A stretch of DNA of 64,000 bases from Desulfovibrio sp. Fe33 (GTDB taxonomy: Bacteria > Desulfobacterota > Desulfovibrionia > Desulfovibrionales > Desulfovibrionaceae), in assembly GCF_028532725.1 (NCBI RefSeq), contig NZ_JAQKGU010000003.1, forward strand, positions 62,001 to 126,000, read 5' to 3'. Below are positions 45,484 to 53,413 of the stretch, piece by piece. A model generated the notes under the pieces. The model was not told where the DNA came from, did not search any database, and worked only from the letters and a program-made list of their open reading frames with translations. A program made the position numbers and the translations under genes. How positions within the stretch are numbered: the stretch's first letter is position 1; each line of letters opens with the position of its first letter.

Positions 45484-47091
45484 TCAGCGCAGTCCCTCCC
45501 AGCAAAGGTCCAGGTGCTTTTCCTCGATTCGTCGGGTGGCCAGGCTGACGCCCACCGCCAACGCCAGGGACACGGGCAGGGCGACCACGTTGGGGTCCAC
45601 CCACTGCATCAGCCACGTCCAGGAGCCCGGGGCGGCATCGGCAACCAGTGTCGCCTTGCCGAACATGGCCTGGCACAGGCCGATGAATCCCGCCTCCTTC
45701 ACGTGAATGAAGAGCAGCCAAAACATGGAGAAACAAAAGCCGCCGACCATGGATACTTTGGCGCCGGTCTTGGTCATGCCTTTCCAGTACAGGCCGAGCA
45801 CGTAAATGGGCAGGAATGAGGCCGCGCACAGTCCGAAGAAAAAGGCGGTGGCCCGGGCGATGACTCCGCCGGGCAAGAGCCAGGCCCAAACCAGGGTGGC
45901 CACGATGGCCACGGTCACGCCGAGCCGGTTGAGCTTCATGGACGACCCGCCGTTGCCCACGCTCACGTACTGCTCCAGAAAGTCGCGGGAGAGCGATGTC
46001 CCGCCGACGTGATACTGGGAGCTCATGGTGGACATGGCCGCCGCGAACATGGCCACCAGGAACAACCCGGAGAACCAGCCGGGCATGACCTTGTCGATAT
46101 ACAGCGGAATGATGCTGTCGAAATTGTTGTCAGCAACGGCGATGGCGACCTTGCCGAATTCCTTGTAGAAGACAACGTTCGACAGTGCGCCAGCGACAAA
46201 GGCCACGCCGGTCATGAGCAGGATGAAAATGCCGCCGATGGCGACGGCCCGGTTCAGTTCCCGGTCGGAAGGCACGGTCATGTACCGGATGGCCAGTTGG
46301 GGCTGCGCCAGCACGCCGATGCCCACCCCGTAGATGATGGTCGTGTAAATGGTGAGTCCGATGGGCGATTCGAGCTTCGGCCCCGTGGTCCACCCCGTCA
46401 TGCCTCCCTTGGCCAGGCCAGCCGGGACCAGACCTGCAAGATCGGTCAAGGCCTGGTGCGCTTCGGTCACGCCGCCGAGTAGGGCATAGGTGGTGACGAT
46501 GAGAATGAGCATCATGGCGGCCATGATGGTCCCCTGGAACGCGTCGGTGTACATGACTGCCTTGAGCCCGCCGGTGACGACGTAGACGGCCACGATGGCG
46601 GTGACGACGAGCAGCCATACGCCATAGCTCACGGCAGGGAAGGCCACTTCAAGCATCCGGCAGATGCCGATGAGCACCGCTGCCGCGTAGACCGGAATGA
46701 AGACGAAAATGACCACGCCGGAAAACTGCTGAATGAATTTCGATCCGTACCGCCTGCCCAGGAATTCCGGAAAGGTGTGGGAATCGAGCGCCAGCCCCAT
46801 GCGCCGGGTGCGTTTCCCAAAAAAGACCATGGCTACGAAAATGCCTACGAAAATTGTCAGAAAGGTCAGCCAAAGCAGCGACATGCCAAACATGCCGGAG
46901 ACGCCGCCGAAGCCCACGATGGCCGAAGTAGAGACGAAGGTCGCTCCGTAGGACATGGCCAAAACAAAGGGGTTCATGGACCTTCCGGCAAGCATATAGT
47001 CCGTGGACTCCCTGGTTTTGAGCCAGGCCTTGTAGCCGAGATAGAAAATGACCACGAGGTAGACGAGAACGCCGATGATTTTGCCGGTCAT
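45484..47091 (-). CDS. Sodium:solute symporter family protein
   Basis: Inner-membrane transporter of the SSS family with about 13 hydrophobic helices. I start at ATG 47091 (MTGKIIGVLVYLVVIF), with AAGGGGG upstream and overlapping the accessory gene stop by one base; the product is 535 residues. Family features include YMLAGRSMNPFVLAMSYGATFVS (around residues 35-57) and the AAAMSTMSSQYHVGGTSLSRD segment. Relatives carry monocarboxylates such as acetate or pyruvate, amino acids or proline; the substrate is not clear. Confidence 0.92.
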   Translation of the reverse strand: MTGKIIGVLVYLVVIFYLGYKAWLKTRESTDYMLAGRSMNPFVLAMSYGATFVSTSAIVGFGGVSGMFGMSLLWLTFLTIFVGIFVAMVFFGKRTRRMGLALDSHTFPEFLGRRYGSKFIQQFSGVVIFVFIPVYAAAVLIGICRMLEVAFPAVSYGVWLLVVTAIVAVYVVTGGLKAVMYTDAFQGTIMAAMMLILIVTTYALLGGVTEAHQALTDLAGLVPAGLAKGGMTGWTTGPKLESPIGLTIYTTIIYGVGIGVLAQPQLAIRYMTVPSDRELNRAVAIGGIFILLMTGVAFVAGALSNVVFYKEFGKVAIAVADNNFDSIIPLYIDKVMPGWFSGLFLVAMFAAAMSTMSSQYHVGGTSLSRDFLEQYVSVGNGGSSMKLNRLGVTVAIVATLVWAWLLPGGVIARATAFFFGLCAASFLPIYVLGLYWKGMTKTGAKVSMVGGFCFSMFWLLFIHVKEAGFIGLCQAMFGKATLVADAAPGSWTWLMQWVDPNVVALPVSLALAVGVSLATRRIEEKHLDLCWEGLR

Positions 47092-47225
47092 CACGCGCCC
47101 CCTTCGTTTTTGTCGTTGCCCTTGTTGTTCCAATTCACAATTCCGTAAACGACGCACAAAATCGTCGCCCCCACGGACAGCCAGAAGGCCAGCGCAATTT
47201 CTACACTTCCCAGTCCAAGCATCAT
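47091..47225 (-). CDS. Symporter small accessory protein
   Basis: A 44-residue protein (MMLGLGSVEIALAFWLSVGA at the start) with one membrane helix and a charged tail ending NDKNEGGA. Its stop overlaps the symporter ATG in TGATG, so translation should be coupled and equimolar. AAGGGG lies seven bases before the first of two ATGs. Similar micro-proteins precede SSS symporters in other anaerobes, and I recall the name symporter small accessory protein for them. The role, presumably in folding or activity of the carrier, is inference. Confidence 0.82.
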   Translation of the reverse strand: MMLGLGSVEIALAFWLSVGATILCVVYGIVNWNNKGNDKNEGGA

Positions 47226-47270
47226 GATGTTGCCCCTTGATTGCGGGCCGGGAACGCGCCTGCCGCCGGA

Positions 47271-47304
47271 AACAAAAGGGCCGCAGGCTTGTCGCCTGCG
47301 GCCC
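47271..47304 (-). terminator. Strong terminator upstream of the symporter pair
   Basis: On the minus strand GGGCCGCAGGC and GCCTGCGGCCC (11 bases, perfect) close a five-base loop and are followed by TTTTGTTT. No protein gene on the minus strand ends here, which is why a small RNA is proposed just upstream. Confidence 0.9.
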
Positions 47305-47424
47305 TGGTTGTGGATGAAACTAGTGATCAGCTACACGCACACCTCGAAACCGCAGGCGCTTCTAAAAAAGCGAAAGCTAAAAAAGAAAAAGAAGCCGAAG
47401 CGGTTGTGGCGTGTTTGCATTTGT
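47271..47424 (-). ncRNA. Candidate structured small RNA
   Basis: A transcript of about 150 bases is predicted from a promoter-like site (47430-47456) to the terminator at 47271-47304. The 5' part folds into a long interrupted hairpin: 47409-47414 with 47333-47338, 47406-47408 with 47340-47342, 47400-47405 with 47348-47353 and 47391-47395 with 47358-47362, closed by a small stem at 47369-47378. On the minus strand the inner loops are U-rich. On the plus strand the inner loop would be GAAA, a stable tetraloop, so the strand is not certain; promoter and terminator both favour minus. A 34-codon frame (47327-47431) overlaps it but has no ribosome-binding site. No known RNA family is recognised. 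Confidence 0.45.
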
Positions 47425-47429
47425 GTTTC

Positions 47430-47456
47430 ATTAGACTTGAATCCCCCGAAAGTCAA
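47430..47456 (-). promoter_or_regulatory. Candidate promoter for the small RNA
   Basis: On the minus strand TTGACT (47451-47456) is 15 bases from TCTAAT (47430-47435). The -10 matches five of six bases; the spacing is short. Confidence 0.35.
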
Positions 47457-47630
47457 GGCTGGCGCGATTTACGGCGGGTTGGGCGGAGGTTCGGAACCGG
47501 GATCGGGCATCAATATGATTCCGATATGGTTCAAGACGTTTCTCAAATATATACATTTACAGTAAAATCAATGACTTAAAACTTTTCTTGACAGGGAATA
47601 CGGACTTGTGGTTTTGTGACTCCCCTTTGT
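47457..47630. other. Gap ahead of the glutamate synthase operator
   Basis: No gene is seen. TTGACA occurs at 47588-47593 but without a good -10 at the expected place. A 112-codon plus-strand frame running through 47241-47579 crosses the terminator and the RNA candidate and is not credible. Confidence 0.4.
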
Positions 47631-47653
47631 AATTCGGTAATATTACCCGAATT
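47631..47653. promoter_or_regulatory. Palindromic operator-like site upstream of glutamate synthase genes
   Basis: The perfect 12-base palindrome GGTAATATTACC (47636-47647) is flanked by AATTC and GAATT, which extend the symmetry with one extra base on the right side. It overlaps a possible -10 (TAATAT, 47638-47643) that is 18 bases from TTGTGA (47614-47619). A dimeric repressor bound here would block that promoter. The regulator is unknown. Confidence 0.5.
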
Positions 47654-47733
47654 GTGAAATTTTTGGAGAAGTGCTCCGAACATCTTGTCCGCGAGATGAC
47701 TTTTTTGGCAACTAACGAGAGAGGTTACCTGTC

Positions 47734-49263
47734 TTGCTTTTTCAGCCCATCAACAAGAATTACCATGAGTTCTGTATTGAGCGGGACCCGGAGCTGTGCA
47801 TCAACTGCAAGGTCTGCGTCCGCCAGTGTTCGTACGAAGCTCACTATTGGGATGAATCCCGGCAAAAGGTCGTGCACGACAACACCAAGTGCATCGGCTG
47901 TCACCGTTGCGAGGCGCTGTGTCCCACCGCGGCCCTGAACATCGTCAAGAAGCCGTCGGATTTCCGGACGAACAGCCTTTGGCGGCCGGTGTTCCTGCAG
48001 AACATCTACAAACAGGCCGACACCGGCGGCGTGCTGCTGGCAGGAATGGGTTCCCCGGTGGACATTCCGGTCTACTGGGACCGCATGTTGCTCGACGCAA
48101 GCCAGGTGACCAACCCGTCCATCGACCCCCTGCGCGAACCTATGGAGCTCAAGACGTTCCTGGGCGCGAAGCCCCGCAAGGTGGAGCTGGCCAAGGACGA
48201 AAAGACCGGCAAACCCAAGCTCAAGACCAAACTGACTCCGCAACTGGAGCTGGACATCCCCATCATGTTCGCGGCCATGAGCTTCGGGGCCATCAACTTC
48301 AACCTGCACCGGGCCATGGCCCGCGCGGCCACCGAGACCGGGACCTACTACAACACCGGTGAAGGCGGTCTGCACAAGTCCTTATATAAGTACGGCGAGC
48401 ATACCATCGTGCAGGTGGCTTCCGGCCGGTTCGGCGTGCACCGCGACTACCTGCGGGCGGGCGCGGCCATCGAGATCAAGGTGGGGCAGGGCGCCAAGCC
48501 CGGCATCGGCGGGCACCTCCCCGGTGAGAAAATCAACGACAAGGTGTCCGAGACCCGCATGGTTCCCATCGGTTCCGACGCCATTTCTCCGGCTCCCCAC
48601 CATGACATCTACTCCATCGAGGATCTGCTTCAGCTCATCTACGCCCTGAAGGAGGCCTCCGAATACAAGGCCCCCATCTCGGTCAAGATCGCGGCCGTGC
48701 ACAACGTGGCCGCCATCGCTTCCGGCATCGCCCGGGCGGGTGCGGACATCATCACCATCGACGGTATGCGCGGCGGAACGGGCGCGGCTCCGGCCATGAT
48801 CCGCGACAACGTCGGCATTCCCATCGAACTGGCCCTGGCCCAAGTGGATCAGCGCCTGCGCGACGAGGGCATCCGCAACAAGGTTTCCGTGGTGGCCGCC
48901 GGCGGCATCCGCTGTTCCGGTGACGTCATCAAGGCGATCGCTCTCGGCGCGGACGCCGTTTATATCGGCACCGCCACCCTGATCGCCGTGGGCTGCACCA
49001 TCTGCGGCCGCTGCTACACCGGCAAATGTCCGTGGGGCATCGCGACCAACGATCCCAAGCTGTCCAAACGGCAGAACCCGGACATCGCGGCCAAGAAGCT
49101 GGCCAACCTGATCCGCGCCTGGGGGCATGAGATCGAGGAGATGCTCGGCGGCATGGGTCTCAACTCCATCGAATCCCTGCGCGGCAATCGTGACAAGCTC
49201 AGGGGCATCGGGCTTTCCGACACCGAACTCGACATCCTCGGCATCAAACATGCCGGACGTTAA
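47734..49263 (+). CDS. Glutamate synthase FMN-domain subunit with two ferredoxin clusters (GltB2 type)
   Basis: Central catalytic part of a split, archaeal-type glutamate synthase. The 509 residues start with two 4Fe-4S motifs (CINCKVCVRQC and CIGCHRCEALCP), then the FMN-binding barrel (GEGGLHKS, IEIKVGQGAKPGIGGHLPG around residues 250-268, DGMRGGTGAAP) and the iron-sulfur motif CTICGRCYTGKCP. The only workable start is TTG 47734, with GAGAGAGGT upstream. It opens a five-gene operon that supplies the electron-transfer, glutaminase and GXGXG parts separately. Confidence 0.93.
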   Translation: MLFQPINKNYHEFCIERDPELCINCKVCVRQCSYEAHYWDESRQKVVHDNTKCIGCHRCEALCPTAALNIVKKPSDFRTNSLWRPVFLQNIYKQADTGGVLLAGMGSPVDIPVYWDRMLLDASQVTNPSIDPLREPMELKTFLGAKPRKVELAKDEKTGKPKLKTKLTPQLELDIPIMFAAMSFGAINFNLHRAMARAATETGTYYNTGEGGLHKSLYKYGEHTIVQVASGRFGVHRDYLRAGAAIEIKVGQGAKPGIGGHLPGEKINDKVSETRMVPIGSDAISPAPHHDIYSIEDLLQLIYALKEASEYKAPISVKIAAVHNVAAIASGIARAGADIITIDGMRGGTGAAPAMIRDNVGIPIELALAQVDQRLRDEGIRNKVSVVAAGGIRCSGDVIKAIALGADAVYIGTATLIAVGCTICGRCYTGKCPWGIATNDPKLSKRQNPDIAAKKLANLIRAWGHEIEEMLGGMGLNSIESLRGNRDKLRGIGLSDTELDILGIKHAGR

Positions 49264-49275
49264 ACGGAGAAGCGT

Positions 49276-49722
49276 ATGAAGAGAGTCTATCCGGACAAAG
49301 AATATTGCATCGGCTGCCACCTCTGCGAAGTGGCCTGCATTACCGCACACTCCAAGTCCAAGGACCCGATCATCGCTTTCCGCGAGGAGCGGGGGAAGGA
49401 TGGCCTGACCGCCTGCAAAAAAGTCTTTGAGAAAGGCGACATCTGCGTGGCCATTTCCTGCCGTCATTGCGACGAACCCTCCTGTGTGGCCGCCTGCATT
49501 TCCGGTGGCCTGCACAAGGACCCCGAGACTGGCCGCACGGTTTATGACCGCGACAAGTGCGTCGGCTGCTGGTCTTGCCTCATGGCCTGTCCCTATGGGG
49601 CCATCAAGCGGCATCCCACGGAGAACAAGATCGTCAAATGCGACCTTTGCGAAGGGCGGGAGGGCGGACCGGCCTGTGTGGCCGCCTGCCCCAATCAAGC
49701 CCTGAAATTCGAGGAGAGATAG
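49276..49722 (+). CDS. 4Fe-4S ferredoxin-type electron-transfer subunit
   Basis: A 148-residue protein with four cysteine groups (CIGCHLCEVAC, CRHCDEPSCVAAC, CVGCWSCLMACP and CDLCEGREGGPACVAACP), enough for four 4Fe-4S clusters, as in HycB/DmsB-type subunits. It lies 12 bases after the FMN-domain gene and 10 bases before the flavoprotein gene. It likely carries electrons from the flavoprotein to the glutamate synthase core. Confidence 0.92.
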   Translation: MKRVYPDKEYCIGCHLCEVACITAHSKSKDPIIAFREERGKDGLTACKKVFEKGDICVAISCRHCDEPSCVAACISGGLHKDPETGRTVYDRDKCVGCWSCLMACPYGAIKRHPTENKIVKCDLCEGREGGPACVAACPNQALKFEER

Positions 49723-49732
49723 GGAGCTGACC

Positions 49733-51019
49733 ATGAAATACGTCATCATCGGCAACGGTATCGCCTCCATCGGGGCCATCGAAGGCATCCGCAAGGTCGA
49801 CACCGAAAACGAAATCCTGGTCATCGGGGCTGAAAACGCTCCGGCATACGGCCGTCCGCTCATCTCCTACCTCCTTGCGGGCAAGATCGGCCCGGATCGT
49901 CTGGCCCTCAGGCCCCAGGAGTTCTACGAAAAGAGCAACGTCTCCCTGATGCTCGGCACCAGGGTCACGGGCATCGACTCTTCGGCCAAGACCGTGACCA
50001 CGGACAAGGGCGATACCGTGGAGTTCGAGAATCTGCTCGTCGCCACGGGCGGCATTCCGTTCACTCCGCCCATTCCGGGGTCGGACGGCGCCGACGTCTA
50101 CAACTTCACCAACCTGGCGCACGCCCAGACCCTCATCTCCAAGGCCAAGGATATCAAGAGGGCGGTGGTCATCGGCGGCGGGCTCATCGGCCTGAAGGCC
50201 GGTGAATCCCTGTTCGACCGCGGCGTCGACGTAACCATCCTGGAATTGTCCCCGCGCATCCTGAGCCTCGCCTTTGACGAGAATGCGGCCTCCCTGGCCG
50301 GTTCCCGCCTTGCCGAGGTCGGCCTGAACGTGCGCTGCGGCGTTTCCGCCAAGGAAATCCAACGCGATTCCGAAGGCAATCTCAAAGGCGTTCACCTGAC
50401 CGACGGCGACTTCCTGCAATGCGACGTTGTCGTCATCGCCATCGGCGTGGTTCCCAACTACAACCTGGCCAAGGACGCCGGGATCGAAGTGGACCGCGGC
50501 ATCAAGGTGGACGACCACATGCGCACCAGCGCGAAAGGGATCTTTGCCGCGGGCGACGTCGCCCAGGCCAAGGACCTGCTGTTCGGCGACGATCGCGTCA
50601 TTCCCATTTGGACCAACGCCTACAATCAGGGATTCTGCGCAGGCAAGAACATGGCCGGCGCGGACATTCCGTTTACCGGTTCCTTGTCCATGAACTCCAT
50701 TTCCTTCTACGGCCTGCCGACCATTTCTGTAGGCACGGTCAACCCGCCCGAGAACGACGAAGCATACGACATGGCCGTCGCGCTGGACGAGAAGAAGAAA
50801 AGCTACCGCAAACTCGTCTTCCACAACGACCGCCTGGTCGGCTACGTGCTGGTGGGGGACATCGACATGGCGGGCATGTACACCGCCTTCGTCAAATTCC
50901 AGATGGCCGTTCCCGAGGATGCCAAGAAGCAGATCCTGGCCGGTGAGCCCGACGTGCTCATGTGGCCGGACGATTTCTTCAAGGAGACCTGGAACCCCGG
51001 CGTCGTGGAACCCGACTAG
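49733..51019 (+). CDS. FAD-dependent pyridine nucleotide-disulfide-type oxidoreductase
   Basis: Flavoprotein of 428 residues with an N-terminal FAD motif (YVIIGNGIASIGAIEGI), a second Rossmann motif for NAD(P)H (AVVIGGGLIGLKAGESL) and the GIFAAGDVAQ segment. It has no redox-active CxxC. In this operon it probably takes electrons from NAD(P)H and gives them to the neighbouring iron-sulfur protein, replacing the GltD subunit of the bacterial enzyme. The direct donor is inferred. Confidence 0.9.
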   Translation: MKYVIIGNGIASIGAIEGIRKVDTENEILVIGAENAPAYGRPLISYLLAGKIGPDRLALRPQEFYEKSNVSLMLGTRVTGIDSSAKTVTTDKGDTVEFENLLVATGGIPFTPPIPGSDGADVYNFTNLAHAQTLISKAKDIKRAVVIGGGLIGLKAGESLFDRGVDVTILELSPRILSLAFDENAASLAGSRLAEVGLNVRCGVSAKEIQRDSEGNLKGVHLTDGDFLQCDVVVIAIGVVPNYNLAKDAGIEVDRGIKVDDHMRTSAKGIFAAGDVAQAKDLLFGDDRVIPIWTNAYNQGFCAGKNMAGADIPFTGSLSMNSISFYGLPTISVGTVNPPENDEAYDMAVALDEKKKSYRKLVFHNDRLVGYVLVGDIDMAGMYTAFVKFQMAVPEDAKKQILAGEPDVLMWPDDFFKETWNPGVVEPD

Positions 51020-51031
51020 AGAGAGGATAGA

Positions 51032-52129
51032 ATGAAAGCGCCTGAAAGATATTATGATTTCCAGAAGGATATCTCCGGCTGCGGGATATTCGGAGTCATC
51101 AACAAGAAGCGGGGCCTGATCCCCGGAGACATGCCCATCCAGGCCATGACCTGTATGCACGACCGGGGCAACGGCCTGGGCGGCGGTTTCGCGGCCTACG
51201 GCATTTACCCCGAGCACGCCGAAAAGTACTGCTTCCACATGATGTGCGACGACGATGCGGCCATCAAGGGCTCCGAGGAGATGATAAAGCAGTATTTCGA
51301 TCTGCACTTCTATGAGCCCATTCCCACCCGCCGGACCCTGGCCATCCCCAATCCGCCGAAGTTCAACCGCTATTTCGTGACCGTGCCCGAAAGGCCCGAA
51401 AACGAATTCCGCGAACTTCCGGAAGAAGACTACGTGGTGGCCGTGGTCATGAAGATCAACACCACCGTTGGCGGAGCCTTCGTGGTTTCCTCGGGCAAAA
51501 ACATGGGCGCCTTCAAGGGCGTCGGCTTTCCCGAGGACATCGCCGACTTCTTTCGTCTCGAAGAGTACAGCGCCTACATCTGGACCGGCCACAACCGGTT
51601 CCCGACCAACACCCCGGGCTGGTGGGGCGGAGCGCATCCGTTCACCATCCTGAACTGGTCCATCGTGCACAACGGCGAGATCTCATCCTACGGCATCAAC
51701 CGCCGCTACCTGTGCGAGCACGACTACCTCTGCACCATGATGACCGACACCGAAGTCGTGGCCTATGAGCTGGACATGCTCATCCGCAAGCACGGCCTGT
51801 CCTGGGAGATGGCCGCAAAATGCTTCGCCCCGCCTTTCTGGGACGAAATCGAGCGCATGGACGAGGAGGACAGGGAACTCTACACCACCTTGCGCGCAAC
51901 CTACGGACCGGCCATGCTCAACGGTCCCTTCGCCATCCTGGTGGCCGACAACACCCGGCTCATGGGCCTCAACGACCGCATCAAACTCCGGCCCCTCCTG
52001 GTTGCCGAGAAGGACGACATGGTCTTCATGTCGAGCGAAGAATCGGCCGTGCGCGACGTCTGTCCCGATCTGGACCGCGTCTGGATGCCCAAGGCGGGCG
52101 AACCCGTCATCGTTGATCTGGAGGATTAG
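51032..52129 (+). CDS. Glutamine amidotransferase subunit of glutamate synthase (GltB1 type)
   Basis: Class II glutaminase domain as a separate protein of 365 residues. The catalytic cysteine is in SGCGIFGVI (Cys17), after a short leader that may be removed, and the WTGHNRFPTNT and NWSIVHNGEISS segments match the GltB amidotransferase fold. It directly abuts the GXGXG-domain gene, with the stop and next ATG touching. Confidence 0.93.
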   Translation: MKAPERYYDFQKDISGCGIFGVINKKRGLIPGDMPIQAMTCMHDRGNGLGGGFAAYGIYPEHAEKYCFHMMCDDDAAIKGSEEMIKQYFDLHFYEPIPTRRTLAIPNPPKFNRYFVTVPERPENEFRELPEEDYVVAVVMKINTTVGGAFVVSSGKNMGAFKGVGFPEDIADFFRLEEYSAYIWTGHNRFPTNTPGWWGGAHPFTILNWSIVHNGEISSYGINRRYLCEHDYLCTMMTDTEVVAYELDMLIRKHGLSWEMAAKCFAPPFWDEIERMDEEDRELYTTLRATYGPAMLNGPFAILVADNTRLMGLNDRIKLRPLLVAEKDDMVFMSSEESAVRDVCPDLDRVWMPKAGEPVIVDLED

Positions 52130-52891
52130 ATGACAGCCAAGAGAAAACAGAAGACCCTCACGGCAGGGCGGACGTACTACAAGCAGTTCAACGAGGAAAT
52201 CCGCGATCTCGTCCGGGACGGCGTGACCGACTTCGTCATCAAGGAATGCAACGGGCAGCGATACCTGGCGACGGCCTTGGACGGTGACCTCAGCTTCGAT
52301 ATCTATGGCGTCCCCGGACAGGATCTCGGCGCGTTCATGCGCGGGCCCAAGGTGCGCGTGCATAATAACGCGCAGGACGGCGTGGGCAATACCATGGACA
52401 ACGGCCGGATCATCATCGAGGGTCTTGCCGGAGACGTCATCGGCTACGCCATGCGCGGCGGAGAAATATTCATCAAGGGCGACGTAGGGTACCGCGTCGG
52501 AATCCACATGAAAGCCTACCTCGAACACCAGCCGAAAATCGTGGTCGGCGGCAAGGCGGGAGACTTCCTCGGCGAGTATATGGCCGGAGGAATTATTTTG
52601 CTCTTGGGTATGTTTTCTGATAAGCCAGATGCGCCCATTGCGGGACGGAGTCTCGGAACGGGTATGCACGGCGGCGTGATCTATGTTCGCGGCACCGTTC
52701 CCGAAGACCAACTCGGTCCCGGTCTGACGGCTAATCCCGTGGACTCCGACGACCTCAAGGTCATCGAAGGGCTGGTCAATGAATACGCCAAGGAATTGAA
52801 GCTGGACAGCAAGGCGATTTTAAGCGAGAACTTCGTGAAAATTCGTCCGTTTTCGCACAGGCCGTATGGGAACCTGTACGTCCCTTGCTAG
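52130..52891 (+). CDS. GXGXG-domain subunit of glutamate synthase (GltB3 type)
   Basis: A 253-residue beta-helix protein equal to the C-terminal domain of bacterial GltB, with repeated glycines (NAQDGVGNTMDNGRIIIEG region, GDVIGYAMRGGEIFIKGD region, GGKAGDFLGEYMAGG and LGTGMHGGVIYVRG). The domain positions the ammonia tunnel between glutaminase and FMN centre. It is the last gene of the operon, with yajC 42 bases away. Confidence 0.92.
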   Translation: MTAKRKQKTLTAGRTYYKQFNEEIRDLVRDGVTDFVIKECNGQRYLATALDGDLSFDIYGVPGQDLGAFMRGPKVRVHNNAQDGVGNTMDNGRIIIEGLAGDVIGYAMRGGEIFIKGDVGYRVGIHMKAYLEHQPKIVVGGKAGDFLGEYMAGGIILLLGMFSDKPDAPIAGRSLGTGMHGGVIYVRGTVPEDQLGPGLTANPVDSDDLKVIEGLVNEYAKELKLDSKAILSENFVKIRPFSHRPYGNLYVPC

Positions 52892-52933
52892 ACGGCGGGG
52901 AAGATACAACACTCATTACCTTTGGAGGAACCA

Positions 52934-53287
52934 ATGTTCTTCGATTCCGTAGCCTATGCCATGGCTCCGCCCGCTGGCGGCGGTGAAGCAGGCGGCCTCG
53001 GCGCCATCCTCGGCGGCCCCCTGCCCATGCTGATCCTGATGTTCGCCATTTTCTACTTCCTGCTCATCCGCCCCCAGCAAAAGAAGCAGAAGGCCCACCG
53101 GGCCATGCTCGAAGCACTCAAGAAGGGCGACAAGGTCTGGACCAACGGCGGCATTCTCGGCACCATCACCGATATCGATGGCGACAACATGACCATCGAA
53201 ATCGCCTCCGGCGTCAATGTTGTTATCAAGCGCGGTTTCGTTGCCGACAAGGATGGCGGCGCTCCTGCGACGGACAAGAAGAAGTAG
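52934..53287 (+). CDS. yajC: Preprotein translocase subunit YajC
   Basis: Small membrane partner of SecDF. I start at ATG 52934 (MFFDSVAYAMAPPAGG) because GGAGG is six bases upstream; an in-frame ATG-like start at 52922 would sit on the ribosome-binding site. The 117 residues have one membrane helix (about 32-48), then FLLIRPQQKKQKAH and a soluble tail ending DGGAPATDKKK. The yajC-secD-secF order is standard. Confidence 0.96.
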   Translation: MFFDSVAYAMAPPAGGGEAGGLGAILGGPLPMLILMFAIFYFLLIRPQQKKQKAHRAMLEALKKGDKVWTNGGILGTITDIDGDNMTIEIASGVNVVIKRGFVADKDGGAPATDKKK

Positions 53288-53302
53288 GTTCTTGCACCAG
53301 TT

Positions 53303-53379
53303 ACCTGAGACTTCGTGCGGATCGGACCACCACGACGTGGCCCGGTCCGCGCTTGCGTTTGTCGCTGGCGTTCTCAGGT
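53303..53379 (+). ncRNA. Candidate folded leader RNA of secD
   Basis: The yajC-secD gap holds nested complementary arms: an outer stem ACCTGAGA/TCTCAGGT (53303-53310 with 53372-53379), and inside it CGGACC/GGTCCG (53323-53328 with 53344-53349) enclosing CCAC/GTGG (53330-53333 with 53337-53340). There is no T-run, so it is not a terminator. The outer stem ends 34 bases before the secD ATG. I know no family that matches. Confidence 0.4.
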
Positions 53380-53413
53380 CGGTAGCAACCAGTTTGTATT
53401 ACAGGGAGATTTC

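Noticed and set aside
47327-47431. A 34-codon minus-strand peptide inside the RNA candidate
   Set aside because: The predicted transcript would start after its ATG, and there is no ribosome-binding site.
47241-47579. Plus-strand frame of 112 codons upstream of the glutamate synthase operon
   Set aside because: It passes through an 11-base terminator stem and the RNA candidate and has no recognisable domain.
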